64,000 nucleotides of DNA from Paraburkholderia guartelaensis (GCF_004353905.1 NZ_SMOD01000010.1:1-64000), one strand, 5' to 3'; positions 1 to 8,749 are shown, counted from the stretch's first letter. Notes: generated by a model not told the origin, from the letters alone. Numbers and translations are program-made.

Positions 1-743
1 GTGCCGCGCCCGCAAGCGCTCCGCCGGCGCCGCCCCCCGCGCCCATCGTGCAGGTGCGCACGCTCGAGCGCGGCACCTTCCGCACGCTGCTCGACAGCGA
101 AGTGCAAAAGACGGACGGCAAGGTCGTGGGCCGCGCCGTCGACATGGTCACCGGCCCCGGCGGGAAACCCGTCGACGTCGTGGTGAACCTGCAAGGCTTC
201 ATGGGCATTGGCGACCGCAAGGCCAACTTCCCGTGGAGCGGCGTGCGCGTGAATACCCAGCCGAAGACGCCGGCCATCACGCTCGCGCTGCCGGCAAGCC
301 AGCTGCAGGTGCCCGACCGGCCCAAGGCCGGTGCGCCGCAGCCCGGCAACCCCGAGGCGAGCGCGACGCGCCTGCCCATGCTTGACGCGGACGTGGAACG
401 CGCCAACGGCGGCAAGGTGGGCCGCGTGGTGGACGTGCTGCTCGACGGCAGCGCCGCCCCGCAGGCCGTTGTGCTCGACGTGAGCGGCACGCTCGAGAAA
501 CGTCATACGATCGCGGCCGACTGGTCGGCGCTGCGCTTCGTCACGAAGAACAATACGCTCGAAGCGCAGCTCGAAATGAGCGATCAGCAGGTGGATGCCT
601 CGCCGCCCTACACGCCCGACCAGCCGGTGCGCGCCGTGACACCCGCCGCCCCGCCGCCTCCGGCCCCGGCCGCTTCGGCTGCGCAAGCAGCGCCCGCTGC
701 ATCGCCCGTCGCCTCGGCGGCCAATGCCCACGGTGCCAAATGA
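1..743 (+). CDS. PRC-barrel domain protein (probably 5' partial)
   Basis: The reading frame is open to the left window edge (frame of base 3), so the true start probably lies upstream; the first in-window candidate is GTG at 48. The visible part has a Pro/Ala-rich linker, a first PRC-barrel-like module (about residues 1-75 from the GTG, with a TLLDSEVQ...GKVVGRAVDMV pattern), a second one (about 108-185, LDADVERANGGKVGRVVDVLLD), and an Ala/Pro-rich low-complexity tail. PRC barrels are small beta-barrel modules in envelope, ribosome-maturation and photosynthetic proteins; no catalytic residues are expected. The stop codon overlaps the start of the MFS gene by ATGA (740-743), implying coupled translation. 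A secreted or membrane-anchored N-terminus cannot be judged because it lies outside the window. Confidence 0.75.
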   Translation, partial: AAPASAPPAPPPAPIVQVRTLERGTFRTLLDSEVQKTDGKVVGRAVDMVTGPGGKPVDVVVNLQGFMGIGDRKANFPWSGVRVNTQPKTPAITLALPASQLQVPDRPKAGAPQPGNPEASATRLPMLDADVERANGGKVGRVVDVLLDGSAAPQAVVLDVSGTLEKRHTIAADWSALRFVTKNNTLEAQLEMSDQQVDASPPYTPDQPVRAVTPAAPPPPAPAASAAQAAPAASPVASAANAHGAK

Positions 744-2005
744 CGGACGGCACCATGCAACAACCCAATCCAGGCCAGCGCAGCGTGCGCGCGCTCGACT
801 GGCTGAACTTCTTCGTGGCGAACGTGCAGACGGGCTTCGGGCCGTTCATTGCCTCGTATCTGGCGTCGCACAAATGGACCCAGGGCGAGATCGGCCTGGC
901 GCTTTCGGTGGGCACGATCAGCGCGATGGTGAGCCAGGTGCCGGGCGGCGCGGCTGTGGACGCCCTGCGCAACAAGAAGGCCGCCGCCGCGTGGGCGATC
1001 ATCGCGATCATCATCTCGGCCGTCCTGCTCGCCGCGAGCCCGACCGTCGTGGCGGTGATGGCCGCCGAGGTCTTCCACGGCTTCGCCAGCTGCATGCTCG
1101 TGCCGGCCATGGCAGCGCTCGCGCTCGCGCTGGTGGGCCGCCAGAACCTGGGCGACCGGCTCGGCCGCAACGCGCGCTGGGCCTCGATCGGCAGCGCCGT
1201 GGCCGCCGGGCTGATGGGCTTGTGTGGCGAGTACTGGTCGCCGCGCTCCGTGTTCTGGTTGACGGCCGCGCTCGCGTTGCCCGCGCTCGTCGCACTCGCG
1301 ATGATCGAGTACGACCAGAACGCGGCCTACGCCAAACCCGCGGCCAAGCCCGGCAAGGCCAGCGCGGCAGTCGCCGGCGAGCCTCGCGAAACGATCTTCG
1401 ACCTGCTGCGCGACCGGCGCATGCTGACCTTCGCGGCCTGTGTGGTGCTGTTCCACCTCTCGAACGCCGCGATGCTCAACCTCGCCGCCGGCGAAGTGAC
1501 GGCAGGCATGGGCGACAACGTTCAGCTCGTGATTGCGGCATGCATCATCGTGCCTCAAGCCATCGTCGCGCTGATGTCGCCCTGGGTCGGCCGCACCGCG
1601 CAGGCCTGGGGGCGCCGCCCCGTGCTGATTCTGGGCTTTTGCGCGCTGCCGCTGCGGGCGCTGCTGTTCGCCGCCGTCGGCAACCCGTACTTCCTCGTGC
1701 CGGTGCAGATGCTCGACGGCCTTTCGGCCGCCGTGTTCGGCGTGATGCTGCCGCTCATCGCCGCCGACGTGGCGGGCGGCAAGGGCCGCTACAACCTCTG
1801 TATCGGGCTCTTCGGACTCTCGGCGGGGATTGGGGCGACGCTTTCGACGGCGCTTGCCGGCTTTATCGCCGATCACCTGGGCAATACGGTGAGCTTCCTC
1901 GCGCTCGCGAGTGCAGGCGCCGCCGCGGTGCTGCTGGTTTGGCTTGCGATGCCCGAGACGCGCGACGCGCTCGAAGAGGAAAACGCCCGCGACGCCACCG
2001 TTTGA
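740..2005 (+). CDS. MFS transporter (12-TM, drug/solute exporter type)
   Basis: A 421-residue protein with the hydrophobic periodicity of a 12-helix major facilitator. The halves are separated by a charged cytoplasmic loop around residues 195-220 (KPAAKPGKASAAV). A degenerate motif-A-like loop (AVDALRNKK) follows the second helix, and GRRPVLILGF marks the repeat in the second half. Substrate is not evident; the set of inner-membrane exporters with this length and an early WTQGEIGLALSVGTIS segment is generally annotated as MFS permease. The start ATG overlaps the upstream stop codon (ATGA); a second ATG at 755 is possible. A strong bidirectional hairpin terminator follows at 2080-2115. Confidence 0.85.
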   Translation: MTDGTMQQPNPGQRSVRALDWLNFFVANVQTGFGPFIASYLASHKWTQGEIGLALSVGTISAMVSQVPGGAAVDALRNKKAAAAWAIIAIIISAVLLAASPTVVAVMAAEVFHGFASCMLVPAMAALALALVGRQNLGDRLGRNARWASIGSAVAAGLMGLCGEYWSPRSVFWLTAALALPALVALAMIEYDQNAAYAKPAAKPGKASAAVAGEPRETIFDLLRDRRMLTFAACVVLFHLSNAAMLNLAAGEVTAGMGDNVQLVIAACIIVPQAIVALMSPWVGRTAQAWGRRPVLILGFCALPLRALLFAAVGNPYFLVPVQMLDGLSAAVFGVMLPLIAADVAGGKGRYNLCIGLFGLSAGIGATLSTALAGFIADHLGNTVSFLALASAGAAAVLLVWLAMPETRDALEEENARDATV

Positions 2006-2079
2006 GGGCTGCACTGCCGGAGCGGGCGCCGGTTGCGCCTGTTCCGGCGGGCGGTGGCGACCCGCCTTTCTCGCTCCAT

Positions 2080-2115
2080 AAAAAAGCCGGCGCCCCTCGG
2101 GGCGCCGGCTTTTTT
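2080..2115. terminator. Bidirectional rho-independent terminator
   Basis: A perfect 17-bp inverted repeat begins with a run of A and ends with a run of T, with GCCGGCGCCCC as the GC core. It sits between the converging MFS gene and the DUF3331-like gene and has the A-tract/T-tract symmetry needed to terminate in both directions. Confidence 0.9.
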
Positions 2116-2219
2116 ACGCAGCTTCATGACGTTGGCATGACGAGGTATGACGAGCCTCGTGGCACGAGAGCGCCGGGTGGCATACCCGCGCGGGCGACCG
2201 GTACGCCCGGGCAAGCCGC

Positions 2220-2693
2220 TCAGGCGGCCAGCGCCTCGTCCAGACGCGCCGCGACCACGGCGTTGGGAAGGTTGTCGAGCTTGCTCGCGAGGATCATCGC
2301 GTCGGCATTGGCCGGGCGGTGACGGCGATTGGGGCTCGGGCGGAACACCGCGTCGCCGCGGCGGATCTTCTCGCCGGTCAGCGCACAAACGGCGCTGCGG
2401 CGCGCCGTGCAGACCCGCCATAACTGGTCGGAGTAGCGGCCATACGTGGCATCGCTCCAGCAAACCGTGATGCTGTCCGGATCGTGCCGCCGGATCAAGG
2501 TGATGCCCTGCGCATCCCACGACCGGACGGTGGCGCGCCGCCGGTTGGCCGCCTCCGACGCGCCGCGTGTGATGGGTACCGGTTTGCAGCTTCTGCCGCC
2601 TTCGAATTCGCTGTCCAGGCTTAGCGGCTCGGAAGCCGCGGACAGAAGGTCAATGGTTTGTTGCCAAACGCTGCCGGTATCTAATTTCGTCAT
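2220..2693 (-). CDS. DUF3331-like domain protein
   Basis: A 157-residue soluble protein without signal peptide or membrane segment. The central part (about residues 55-125) carries RSWDAQGITLIRRHDPDSI, a WSDATYGRYSDQLWR segment and VCALTGEKIRRGDAVFRP, the pattern I associate with DUF3331, a short family of unknown function found almost only in Burkholderia and relatives. The CALTG...RRGDAVFRP part resembles a small treble-clef-like fold, but only one Cys pair is seen (C96, C103 approximately), so metal binding is uncertain. A GAGGTG ribosome-binding site precedes the ATG. It is a lone gene next to a long AT-richer intergenic stretch, a common setting for acquired Burkholderia-specific genes. 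Family assignment is from memory of the motif. Confidence 0.65.
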   Translation of the reverse strand: MTKLDTGSVWQQTIDLLSAASEPLSLDSEFEGGRSCKPVPITRGASEAANRRRATVRSWDAQGITLIRRHDPDSITVCWSDATYGRYSDQLWRVCTARRSAVCALTGEKIRRGDAVFRPSPNRRHRPANADAMILASKLDNLPNAVVAARLDEALAA

Positions 2694-3485
2694 AATGCAC
2701 CTCGTGCACGTGGAAACGATTCAAATATGCCGGTCGAATAAGCACTCTGCCACGTCCGGATTATAGCGTGTCCAACTCGCAATCCACAGGAAAAACGCAA
2801 TTTTCACACGATAATGCCAAACGCAAAAACCGGGATGGCGGAGCTTTCAGTTCCGACTGTAAGCCTCCAATGTTGGTTTCTTTACATCCGTGAACTTTTT
2901 TGCCGATTTGATGATACTTAACAATCTCAGTGTGGAAAAAATAACCGGTTTCAGGCTGGATGTCACTACTGGCGTGAGATTTCAACATAACTGAATTGTT
3001 ACAGCGCCCGCTGCGTCCGGTGGACGCACAATGCCCGGAATGCCCGTCCATAGCCAGTCTTACGGCCTTGACCGGCATCACGCCGACTCCACTCTTACAC
3101 ACGTGACGTGACCGATCAATGAAACGCAATACACCTATTCGACATAGGTGCATCAGACATATCACATACTAAACGTCAGTCTATTGGCAGCGAGATTCTC
3201 GCACGAAGCTTGCGTTCTCCACATGTCTAGAATATCGAGACATTCCACTATTCGAAAAGCAATTAATGGATTTTGGATATTGCTTTAGGCGCATTGCCGG
3301 CCGTCAATGCGGACATTGTGCAACTCGCAGGAGACGAATAGCAACAATACGGTGATGTTACAAGCGCCATCATACGCACCGAAAGTATGCACACTAAACC
3401 ACTATTGAATCCGCGGATAAAGACAAACGAATGAAGATATCGCGCGGCTCGCCTGTTCTCGCCTCTTCTCGCGGCTTCCCGTCTG
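2694..3485. other. Gene-poor, visibly AT-richer intergenic stretch (about 790 bp)
   Basis: Base composition is clearly lower in GC than the flanks, with several A/T runs. The only sizeable open frame (2761-3165, minus) has Cys- and Lys-rich composition unlike neighbours, no recognisable domain and no good ribosome-binding site, so it is not called. A 7-bp inverted repeat, CACCTAT-N5-ATAGGTG, lies at 3132-3150. The 2694-2780 end must hold the promoter of the DUF3331-like gene. Nothing else could be recognised. Confidence 0.5.
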
Positions 3486-4394
3486 TTACGCGCCGCGGCC
3501 CTGATCGAGAAATTCGCCGGCGCGCACCTTGAGCATCGCGCCGAAGTCGTCGAGCCAGCCAATGGAAAGCCGCCAGCTCTGCCAGTAGAGTTCGACGTCG
3601 AGCGCGCGGCCGGGCGTAAGTTCGACGAGTTCGCCGCGCGCGAGGTGCGGCGCGATCATGCGCTCGGGGCACATGCCCCAGCCTAGTCCATTCAGGCAGC
3701 AGCGCAGAAACCCAGCCACGTGCGGAATCCAGTGCAGCGGCGCGTCGATCTGCGCGCGCGTGATGCGGCGAATAAAGCGCTTTTGCAGTTGATCCTTGGG
3801 ATTGAACTCGACGCATGGCGCGTGGCGCAGCGTGTCGCGCGTCACGCCCTGCGCGAAATGCCGCTCGAAGAACGCCGGCGAGCACACCGCGAGATAGCGC
3901 ATGCGGCCGAGGCGTGTCGAGCGGCAGCCCTGCACGGGCTCGGCCTGCGTCGTGACGGCGCCCTGCACGCTGCCGTCGCGCATGCGTTGCGCGGTGTGAT
4001 CCTGGTCGTCGATCACGAGATCGAGCAGAATGCCGCGCTCGACGCAGAACGCCGCCACGGCGTCGATGAACCAGGTGCCCACGCTGTCGTCGTTGACGGC
4101 CACCCGCAGCGTCGGCCGCGCTGCCCCCAGCGCGCTCGTGAAGGTCGGCATCGCCCCACCGAGCTCCGCCTCGAGCAATTGCACGCGCTCCGTGTGACGG
4201 CATAGCAGCGCGCCGGAAGCCGTCGCGACACAAGGCTGGCCGCGCTTCACGAGCACGGTGCCCACGCGCTCCTCCAGCAGCTTCACGCGCTGCGAAACCG
4301 CCGACGGCGTGACGTTGAGCGCGCCCGCGGCGCGATCGAACGAGCCATGCCGCACGACGGCGGCGAGCGCATCGAGCAAGGCATAGTCGAGCAT
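3486..4394 (-). CDS. argP: LysR-type regulator ArgP/LysG
   Basis: A 302-residue LysR protein: winged HTH at residues 1-60 (LLDALAAVVRHGSFDRAAGAL...SAVSQRVKLLEE) and a periplasmic-binding-like effector domain from about 90. The features LDYALLDALAAVV at the N-terminus and VGTWFIDAVAAFC in the effector domain are typical of ArgP (IciA), which senses lysine/arginine and activates the basic amino acid exporter gene. It lies divergently from an argO/lysE exporter with 143 bp between the starts, the classical arrangement for this pair. LysR proteins of this type usually bind T-N11-A sites in that spacer; the spacer has AT-rich segments near 4400-4440 that could serve. Length is normal for the family (about 297-302). 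Confidence 0.9.
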   Translation of the reverse strand: MLDYALLDALAAVVRHGSFDRAAGALNVTPSAVSQRVKLLEERVGTVLVKRGQPCVATASGALLCRHTERVQLLEAELGGAMPTFTSALGAARPTLRVAVNDDSVGTWFIDAVAAFCVERGILLDLVIDDQDHTAQRMRDGSVQGAVTTQAEPVQGCRSTRLGRMRYLAVCSPAFFERHFAQGVTRDTLRHAPCVEFNPKDQLQKRFIRRITRAQIDAPLHWIPHVAGFLRCCLNGLGWGMCPERMIAPHLARGELVELTPGRALDVELYWQSWRLSIGWLDDFGAMLKVRAGEFLDQGRGA

Positions 4395-4537
4395 TAGCGT
4401 TCCTTAATCCAGTTAATGAAAATGAGCTTTTCTTATGCGGCTCCTGGCGGCAGACTAGCGCCATTCCCTGTCGATGTCCATTGACCGCAGGCGCCGCGCA
4501 TCGCGCCGCCCGCGCTCCTACTTTGTCCGCAACCATC
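4395..4537. promoter_or_regulatory. argP-argO divergent control region
   Basis: This 143-bp spacer separates the divergent regulator and exporter starts. It contains an AT-rich patch (about 4400-4437, with TTAATCCAGTTAATG and TTTTCTTATG) against an otherwise GC-rich background, suitable for promoter elements and LysR-type T-N11-A half sites. Exact boxes cannot be fixed from one sequence. Confidence 0.5.
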
Positions 4538-5155
4538 ATGAACTGGCTCGCTTTTACTCACGGCGCGGCGCTGTGCGCCTCGCTCATCGTCACGATCGGC
4601 GCACAGAATGCGTTCGTGCTGCGTCAGGGCATCCTGCGCTCGCACGTCGGCAAGATCGTCCTGCTCTGCGCACTGTCCGACTTCATTCTGATCGGCGCGG
4701 GGGTGGGCGGCGCCTCGGCGCTCGTCGAGCGCTATCCGACCTTCGTGCACATCGTGCTGTACGTGGGTCTCGCCTGGCTCGTGTGGTTCGGCATCGGCGC
4801 GCTGCGCCGAGCGGTGCGCCCTTCGCATGCGGTACTGGAGAGCAATGCCGCCGTGGATGCGCCCGAGCAGCGCGCCTGGCCGATCATCCTCATGACGCTC
4901 GCGTTCACGTGGCTCAATCCGCACGTGTATCTCGACACCTTCCTGCTGATCGGCACGGCCGGCGCGCGAGAACCGCTAGGCAGCCGCCTCGCCTTCGCGA
5001 TCGGCGCGATGTCCGTGAGCGCAGTGTGGTTCGTCGCGCTGGGCTACGGCGCGCGCGTGCTCGCGCCGCTGTTCCGGCGTGCGGGTGCGTGGCGCGTGCT
5101 CGACGGCGCCATCGGCGGCATGGTGCTGTTGATCGCCTTCGCGCAATTGCGCTGA
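4538..5155 (+). CDS. argO: LysE/ArgO family basic amino acid exporter
   Basis: A 205-residue membrane protein of the LysE superfamily. The hallmark IGAQNAFVLRQG lies near residues 20-31 and the second signature TLAFTWLNPHVYLDT near 125-140; about six membrane segments are visible. The family exports arginine/lysine (or toxic analogues such as canavanine) using the proton gradient. Start chosen at ATG 4538 because family members begin with a short MNWLxFxHG-type leader; the upstream TTG/ATG options (4474, 4481) would add an unrelated basic extension. Divergent ArgP regulator supports the function. The gene converges with 5249-6181, separated by a 9-bp minisatellite. Confidence 0.88.
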   Translation: MNWLAFTHGAALCASLIVTIGAQNAFVLRQGILRSHVGKIVLLCALSDFILIGAGVGGASALVERYPTFVHIVLYVGLAWLVWFGIGALRRAVRPSHAVLESNAAVDAPEQRAWPIILMTLAFTWLNPHVYLDTFLLIGTAGAREPLGSRLAFAIGAMSVSAVWFVALGYGARVLAPLFRRAGAWRVLDGAIGGMVLLIAFAQLR

Positions 5156-5181
5156 AGTCCGCGAGAATGCTGCGCGCGGGC

Positions 5182-5241
5182 CGCGCGTTTGCCGCGTTTG
5201 CCGCGTTTGCCGCGTTTGCCGCGTTTGCCGCGTTTGCCGAA
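5182..5241. repeat. 9-bp tandem repeat GCCGCGTTT
   Basis: Five perfect head-to-tail copies of GCCGCGTTT occupy 5191-5235, with partial copies on both sides. They lie in the 93-bp gap between the converging exporter gene and the glycosidase-like gene, starting only a few bases beyond the stop codon of the latter. Because the unit is a multiple of three, slippage would not alter frame if a readthrough product were made (it would encode Gly-Lys-Arg repeats on the minus strand). Confidence 0.9.
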
Positions 5242-5248
5242 TGCGCCG

Positions 5249-6181
5249 CTACTGCGCGGCGTTCTTCGCTTTGCGCTGCAGCAGCAGGCCCTCGACGAGT
5301 TCCGGTGACATATAGTGAGGCCCGTCGAAGAGATACACGCGATAGCCGTGATACGCCTCGAGCTGCGGGGCCAGCTCGGCGGCCGTGGCCGCGCGAAAGC
5401 CCCCGCCCTGTTTGGGACGGAACGCCTCCGCGATGATGCGCACGCGCTTGTGGCCCAAATGCGCAGATAACGCATCCGCATATTCGCGCGCCGCGGCCGG
5501 ACCGCGCGCATAGACTCCGCAACCGTCCTGCAGCAACACGCCGACATCGCGCGGGAGCCACGAGTCGAGCCATTTCGCGAGCGCCTCGCCGCCGATGTTG
5601 CTGGTGTCGTACACGCTGATCCACAGCGGATGCGGCAGCTTCTCCAGCAGCGGCGCCATGCGGGGCGCGTCGGCCCAGGTGGGATCGACTTCGACCGGAA
5701 AATACCAGCCCGTGATGTGCACCGGTGGGCGCACAGCGGCGAGCTTGAGCGAACGATCGACGAGCGTTTCGACGTTCTCGCGTGCTTTCTTCTCGTCCGA
5801 ATAGCCCGCAAGCCCGACGATCACGCCGCGCGCCCAGGGCTCGTTGGCGATGCGAACCCAGTCGGGCACGCGCGGCGCGGGAATACCGGCGCCCGCCATG
5901 AACGCGACGTCGTCGACGGCGATCCATTGCACCAGCAGCTCGTTGACGCCCAGCCTGTCCCAGTCGCCGCGCAAGTCGAGATGGTCGTTATCGGGCTGCC
6001 AGACGATGCCTTGCGCGAGCGCATCCGCGTGTGCAGGCACCTGCAGCGTGCAACCGGCGGCAGCGAGCACGCACAGCACGGCGCACGCGAGGCGCGCGCA
6101 GCGCGGCAAACCGCGCAAACGCGTTCGCCCGGCCGCATCTTGCTGGTCCGCGACGCCCTGAGCAATTCTCCGCACGATCAT
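5249..6181 (-). CDS. Putative lipoprotein, TIM-barrel glycosidase-like (DUF4434-like)
   Basis: 310 residues with an Arg-rich N-terminus, a hydrophobic stretch and a lipobox-like LAAAGC with Cys about residue 44, so probably a secreted lipoprotein. The mature part has HITGWYFPVEVDPTW (about 155-170), PLWISVYDTS and DVGVLLQDGCGVYARGP (about 215-235), a pattern reminiscent of DUF4434/glycoside-hydrolase-like TIM barrels in polysaccharide loci. Acidic residues at strand ends (for example LLQDG) are candidate catalytic positions, but none is proven. It is the last gene of the wecB-bcsB-nfrB-nfrA operon, only 9 bp after nfrA, so it most likely trims, modifies or binds the exported glycan. The family assignment is tentative; it could be a non-catalytic sugar-binding protein. 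Confidence 0.6.
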   Translation of the reverse strand: MIVRRIAQGVADQQDAAGRTRLRGLPRCARLACAVLCVLAAAGCTLQVPAHADALAQGIVWQPDNDHLDLRGDWDRLGVNELLVQWIAVDDVAFMAGAGIPAPRVPDWVRIANEPWARGVIVGLAGYSDEKKARENVETLVDRSLKLAAVRPPVHITGWYFPVEVDPTWADAPRMAPLLEKLPHPLWISVYDTSNIGGEALAKWLDSWLPRDVGVLLQDGCGVYARGPAAAREYADALSAHLGHKRVRIIAEAFRPKQGGGFRAATAAELAPQLEAYHGYRVYLFDGPHYMSPELVEGLLLQRKAKNAAQ

Positions 6182-6190
6182 CAGGTTTCC

Positions 6191-8749
6191 TCAATAAGAG
6201 AGCACGGCGCCGAAGAACACACCGCCCGCCCGGTCGTCGCCCGTGACGTGCCAGCGGTACTGCACCGTCACGTCGACATAGGAGCGCGGCGCATCGTAGA
6301 AGCTGTCGCGGAACCAGTAGCGCGTCGAGACGCCCACGCCTATCCCGACCGGCACACTGCGGTTGATGCTCGAATCGTAATCCACGCCGGCCACCGCGTA
6401 CGGAAAGACCGTGAGCTTCGGGCTGATGGTGTCGAGCCGCCACGTACGGCCCGCCTCGATATAGCCCGTGCCGTAGTTCCAGCCGTTACTCACGTAATGG
6501 CCGACTTCGCCATAGTCCTGCACCGTCCACCACGAAGGCACGTCGAGGCGCCGCTCGGTGCCGATGCCGCCCGAGTAGGCAAGGCGCAGCAGCCAGTCGG
6601 AAGGCGCGCGCGAGCCGATGGGGATGAGCCGCTCGAACGCCACCACGGCGTTGATCGATTCGAACGGCTTCGCGCGCGCGCCGATGGCCCCGAGCGCCGT
6701 GGAGATGCCGCTCGGCGCGTCGCCCTTCGCGCCGACGTCCTGATAGACGCGCGCGTAGACCTCGAAGTTGCGGTCGCCGAGCGTGCCGAACGGCCGCCAG
6801 TATCCCTCGACGCCCATCTGCCAGTTGTTGTACGAGCCGGGCACCTCGCCTGTCGACACGCCGGGCTGCAAACCTGAGCCGCGATAGTTGACAGAGGCGA
6901 TCGCGCCCCAGTCGCGCGTGACGTCGGCGTGTGCGTTGCGCAGGTCTTGCAGTTGCAGCAGCGTGGCAGGCGCGACGCCTGGCGGCGGCGAGGTGCCGTA
7001 ATCGATCGCGCGTTTGAAATAGCCTGCGGCCAGCGCGTCGAAGGTTGCGCGGTAAGCGCTATAGCCCGCATCGCCAGTGGCTTGTGGCGGCAACTGGCCC
7101 GCTTCGTCCGCCTGCGCGAAGTACATCGAAGCGCGGCGGTCGTCTCCCGCACGCTGCGCGATGTACGCGGCGGAAAGCGGCGGCAGCGCGTCGAGCAGGC
7201 CCGCCTCAAGCATGGCGCGCGCTTCGCGTTTCGCGCCTTCGGTGTCGCCCGCCGCGGTGAGCGCGTCGATCAGTTCGAGCCGATGCTGCGGATTGCGCGG
7301 GTCCGCGGCTACGGCCCGGCGCTGTGCGTCGAGCGCGGCCGCCCGATCGCCGCGCTGCGCAGCGACGATCGCGGCGCGCCGGTCCGCGAAGCCGGGATCA
7401 GCCGCGTAGACGTCGCAGGCGCTCCCGTACTGGTCCACCGTGCAGTCGAGTACCGGGCGCGCCGTCGTGGCCACGCGCTCGCCGGACGCAGCAGCCGTGA
7501 TCGGCGCGGCGGTCTGCGCGAGCGCCGCGCGCGCATAGTAGCGGCGCATGGCGATCAGCGCGTCGGTATCGTCGCCAACGGGCGGCAGCGTGGCAAGCAG
7601 GTCGAGCGCGCGCTGCGGCTGGCCTTGGGCCGTCCAGACATCGGCGATGATCGCGTGCGCCACCCGCTCGTCGCGCACCGAGGCGCCTTCGCTCAGCAGC
7701 GCCTGTGCGAAGTCTTCGTTCGCCTGCGCCGACCTGCTCTGCGCCGCGCGTGCATAGCCGCGCAACACGTACGGCATGAGCGTCGGCGTGGCGCCCGACG
7801 CAATCGCATCGCCTGCCGCGGCTTCGAGGCCCGCCATGTCGTTCTGTTCGAGCAGCATCTCGCAAAGCAGCAGCCGATTGCCGAGTTGCAACGGCGCGTA
7901 GCCGATCGCCTCGTGCAAAAGCGCGATCGCCTGCGCGGTGTCGCCGCGCGTGCGCGCCGCCTCAGCCGCTTGCACCGCTGCGGGCGCGAGCCGCGCGCCG
8001 ATCTGCGTGCGGCGCTCGCGCAGCGCCTGGCTGTCGCCGAAACGCCGCTGCGCCTCCTGCGCAGCCTGCCAGGCTTCGCGATCGTGGCCGCCCGCCGCGG
8101 CGGCGTCGATGGCGAGCAGCCGCAGACGCAAGATGTCGGGTCGCAACGCGATTACGGCGTTCGCCTCGCGCCAGGCGGCGTCGTATTGCTTCGCGCCATA
8201 GGATTTGTAGGCATCCTGAGCAAGCTGCCACGCCCTCCCGGTCAGGTAGTCGGGCGGACCGGAACCCGGCGGCGGCACGGCGCGCGCCGTGCGCCCGCCA
8301 CCGGTTGGCGCGCCCGGCCGCGCCAGCGCCGCCACCTGCACATCGATCTCGCGCCGCCGTGCGGTGAGCGCCGCGTCGGGACCGATCTGCGCGATCGCGT
8401 CGGAGAGCGTGCGGCTCGCCTCACGCCATTGCCCGCGCGCCGCCTGGGAGTTCGCGAGCAGCAAGCGTAGCGAGGCAAGATCGGGCCGCTGCCGGATCGC
8501 CTCGCGCGCATAGCGCTCGGCCGCCGCGTAGTCGCGGTGCGCATAAGCGTCGTAGCCTTGCTGGGCGACGCGATAGGCCGCACCGCTCAACGGCAACGGC
8601 TGCGCGCCCTGCGGCAGCGCCTGGGCCTGGACGCGCCCCGCGCCCGCGAGCGCAGTCCACAACGCGGCGAGCAGGAGCGCACGCGGCGCGCCTCCACTCC
8701 AACCGGATGAAGATCGGATCGTCGGAAAACGCTTCGGAGTCCGTCTCAT
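6191..8749 (-). CDS. nfrA: NfrA-like outer membrane protein (TPR + phage N4 adsorption protein A C-terminal domain)
   Basis: 852 residues: an N-terminal signal-like segment (about 24-43), a long TPR-type helical repeat region (about 55-580, with repeated A..YAREAIRQRPD, ALxxxG and DREAWQAAQEAQR units), and a C-terminal domain from about residue 620 ending in an aromatic, beta-barrel-like strand (GAVLSY). The C-terminal part (GVEGYWRPFG, FEVYARVYQDVG, FERLIPIG, YIEAGRTW) is the NfrA C-terminal domain pattern. In E. coli NfrA is the outer-membrane protein of a glycan export machine and, with the glycan, serves as phage N4 receptor; the architecture parallels BcsC and PgaA. Start overlaps the stop of nfrB (ATGA, 8746-8749). 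Expected role here: periplasmic scaffold plus outer-membrane pore for the polysaccharide. Confidence 0.82.
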   Translation of the reverse strand: MRRTPKRFPTIRSSSGWSGGAPRALLLAALWTALAGAGRVQAQALPQGAQPLPLSGAAYRVAQQGYDAYAHRDYAAAERYAREAIRQRPDLASLRLLLANSQAARGQWREASRTLSDAIAQIGPDAALTARRREIDVQVAALARPGAPTGGGRTARAVPPPGSGPPDYLTGRAWQLAQDAYKSYGAKQYDAAWREANAVIALRPDILRLRLLAIDAAAAGGHDREAWQAAQEAQRRFGDSQALRERRTQIGARLAPAAVQAAEAARTRGDTAQAIALLHEAIGYAPLQLGNRLLLCEMLLEQNDMAGLEAAAGDAIASGATPTLMPYVLRGYARAAQSRSAQANEDFAQALLSEGASVRDERVAHAIIADVWTAQGQPQRALDLLATLPPVGDDTDALIAMRRYYARAALAQTAAPITAAASGERVATTARPVLDCTVDQYGSACDVYAADPGFADRRAAIVAAQRGDRAAALDAQRRAVAADPRNPQHRLELIDALTAAGDTEGAKREARAMLEAGLLDALPPLSAAYIAQRAGDDRRASMYFAQADEAGQLPPQATGDAGYSAYRATFDALAAGYFKRAIDYGTSPPPGVAPATLLQLQDLRNAHADVTRDWGAIASVNYRGSGLQPGVSTGEVPGSYNNWQMGVEGYWRPFGTLGDRNFEVYARVYQDVGAKGDAPSGISTALGAIGARAKPFESINAVVAFERLIPIGSRAPSDWLLRLAYSGGIGTERRLDVPSWWTVQDYGEVGHYVSNGWNYGTGYIEAGRTWRLDTISPKLTVFPYAVAGVDYDSSINRSVPVGIGVGVSTRYWFRDSFYDAPRSYVDVTVQYRWHVTGDDRAGGVFFGAVLSY

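Noticed and set aside
608..2014. 468-residue minus-strand open frame over the MFS gene
   Set aside because: Antisense shadow of a high-GC gene: His/Arg/Gly-rich, no domain, and the plus-strand frame is a clear MFS protein.
2761..3165. 134-residue minus-strand open frame in the AT-richer stretch
   Set aside because: No ribosome-binding site, no similarity to a family I know, atypical composition. Kept as non-coding.
4474..5436. 320-residue plus-strand frame across argO
   Set aside because: Arg-rich frame overlapping the conserved LysE protein; ends in the 9-bp repeat region. Out-of-frame shadow.
5630..6877. 415-residue plus-strand frame over nfrA and the lipoprotein
   Set aside because: Antisense shadow; Arg/His-rich, no domain.
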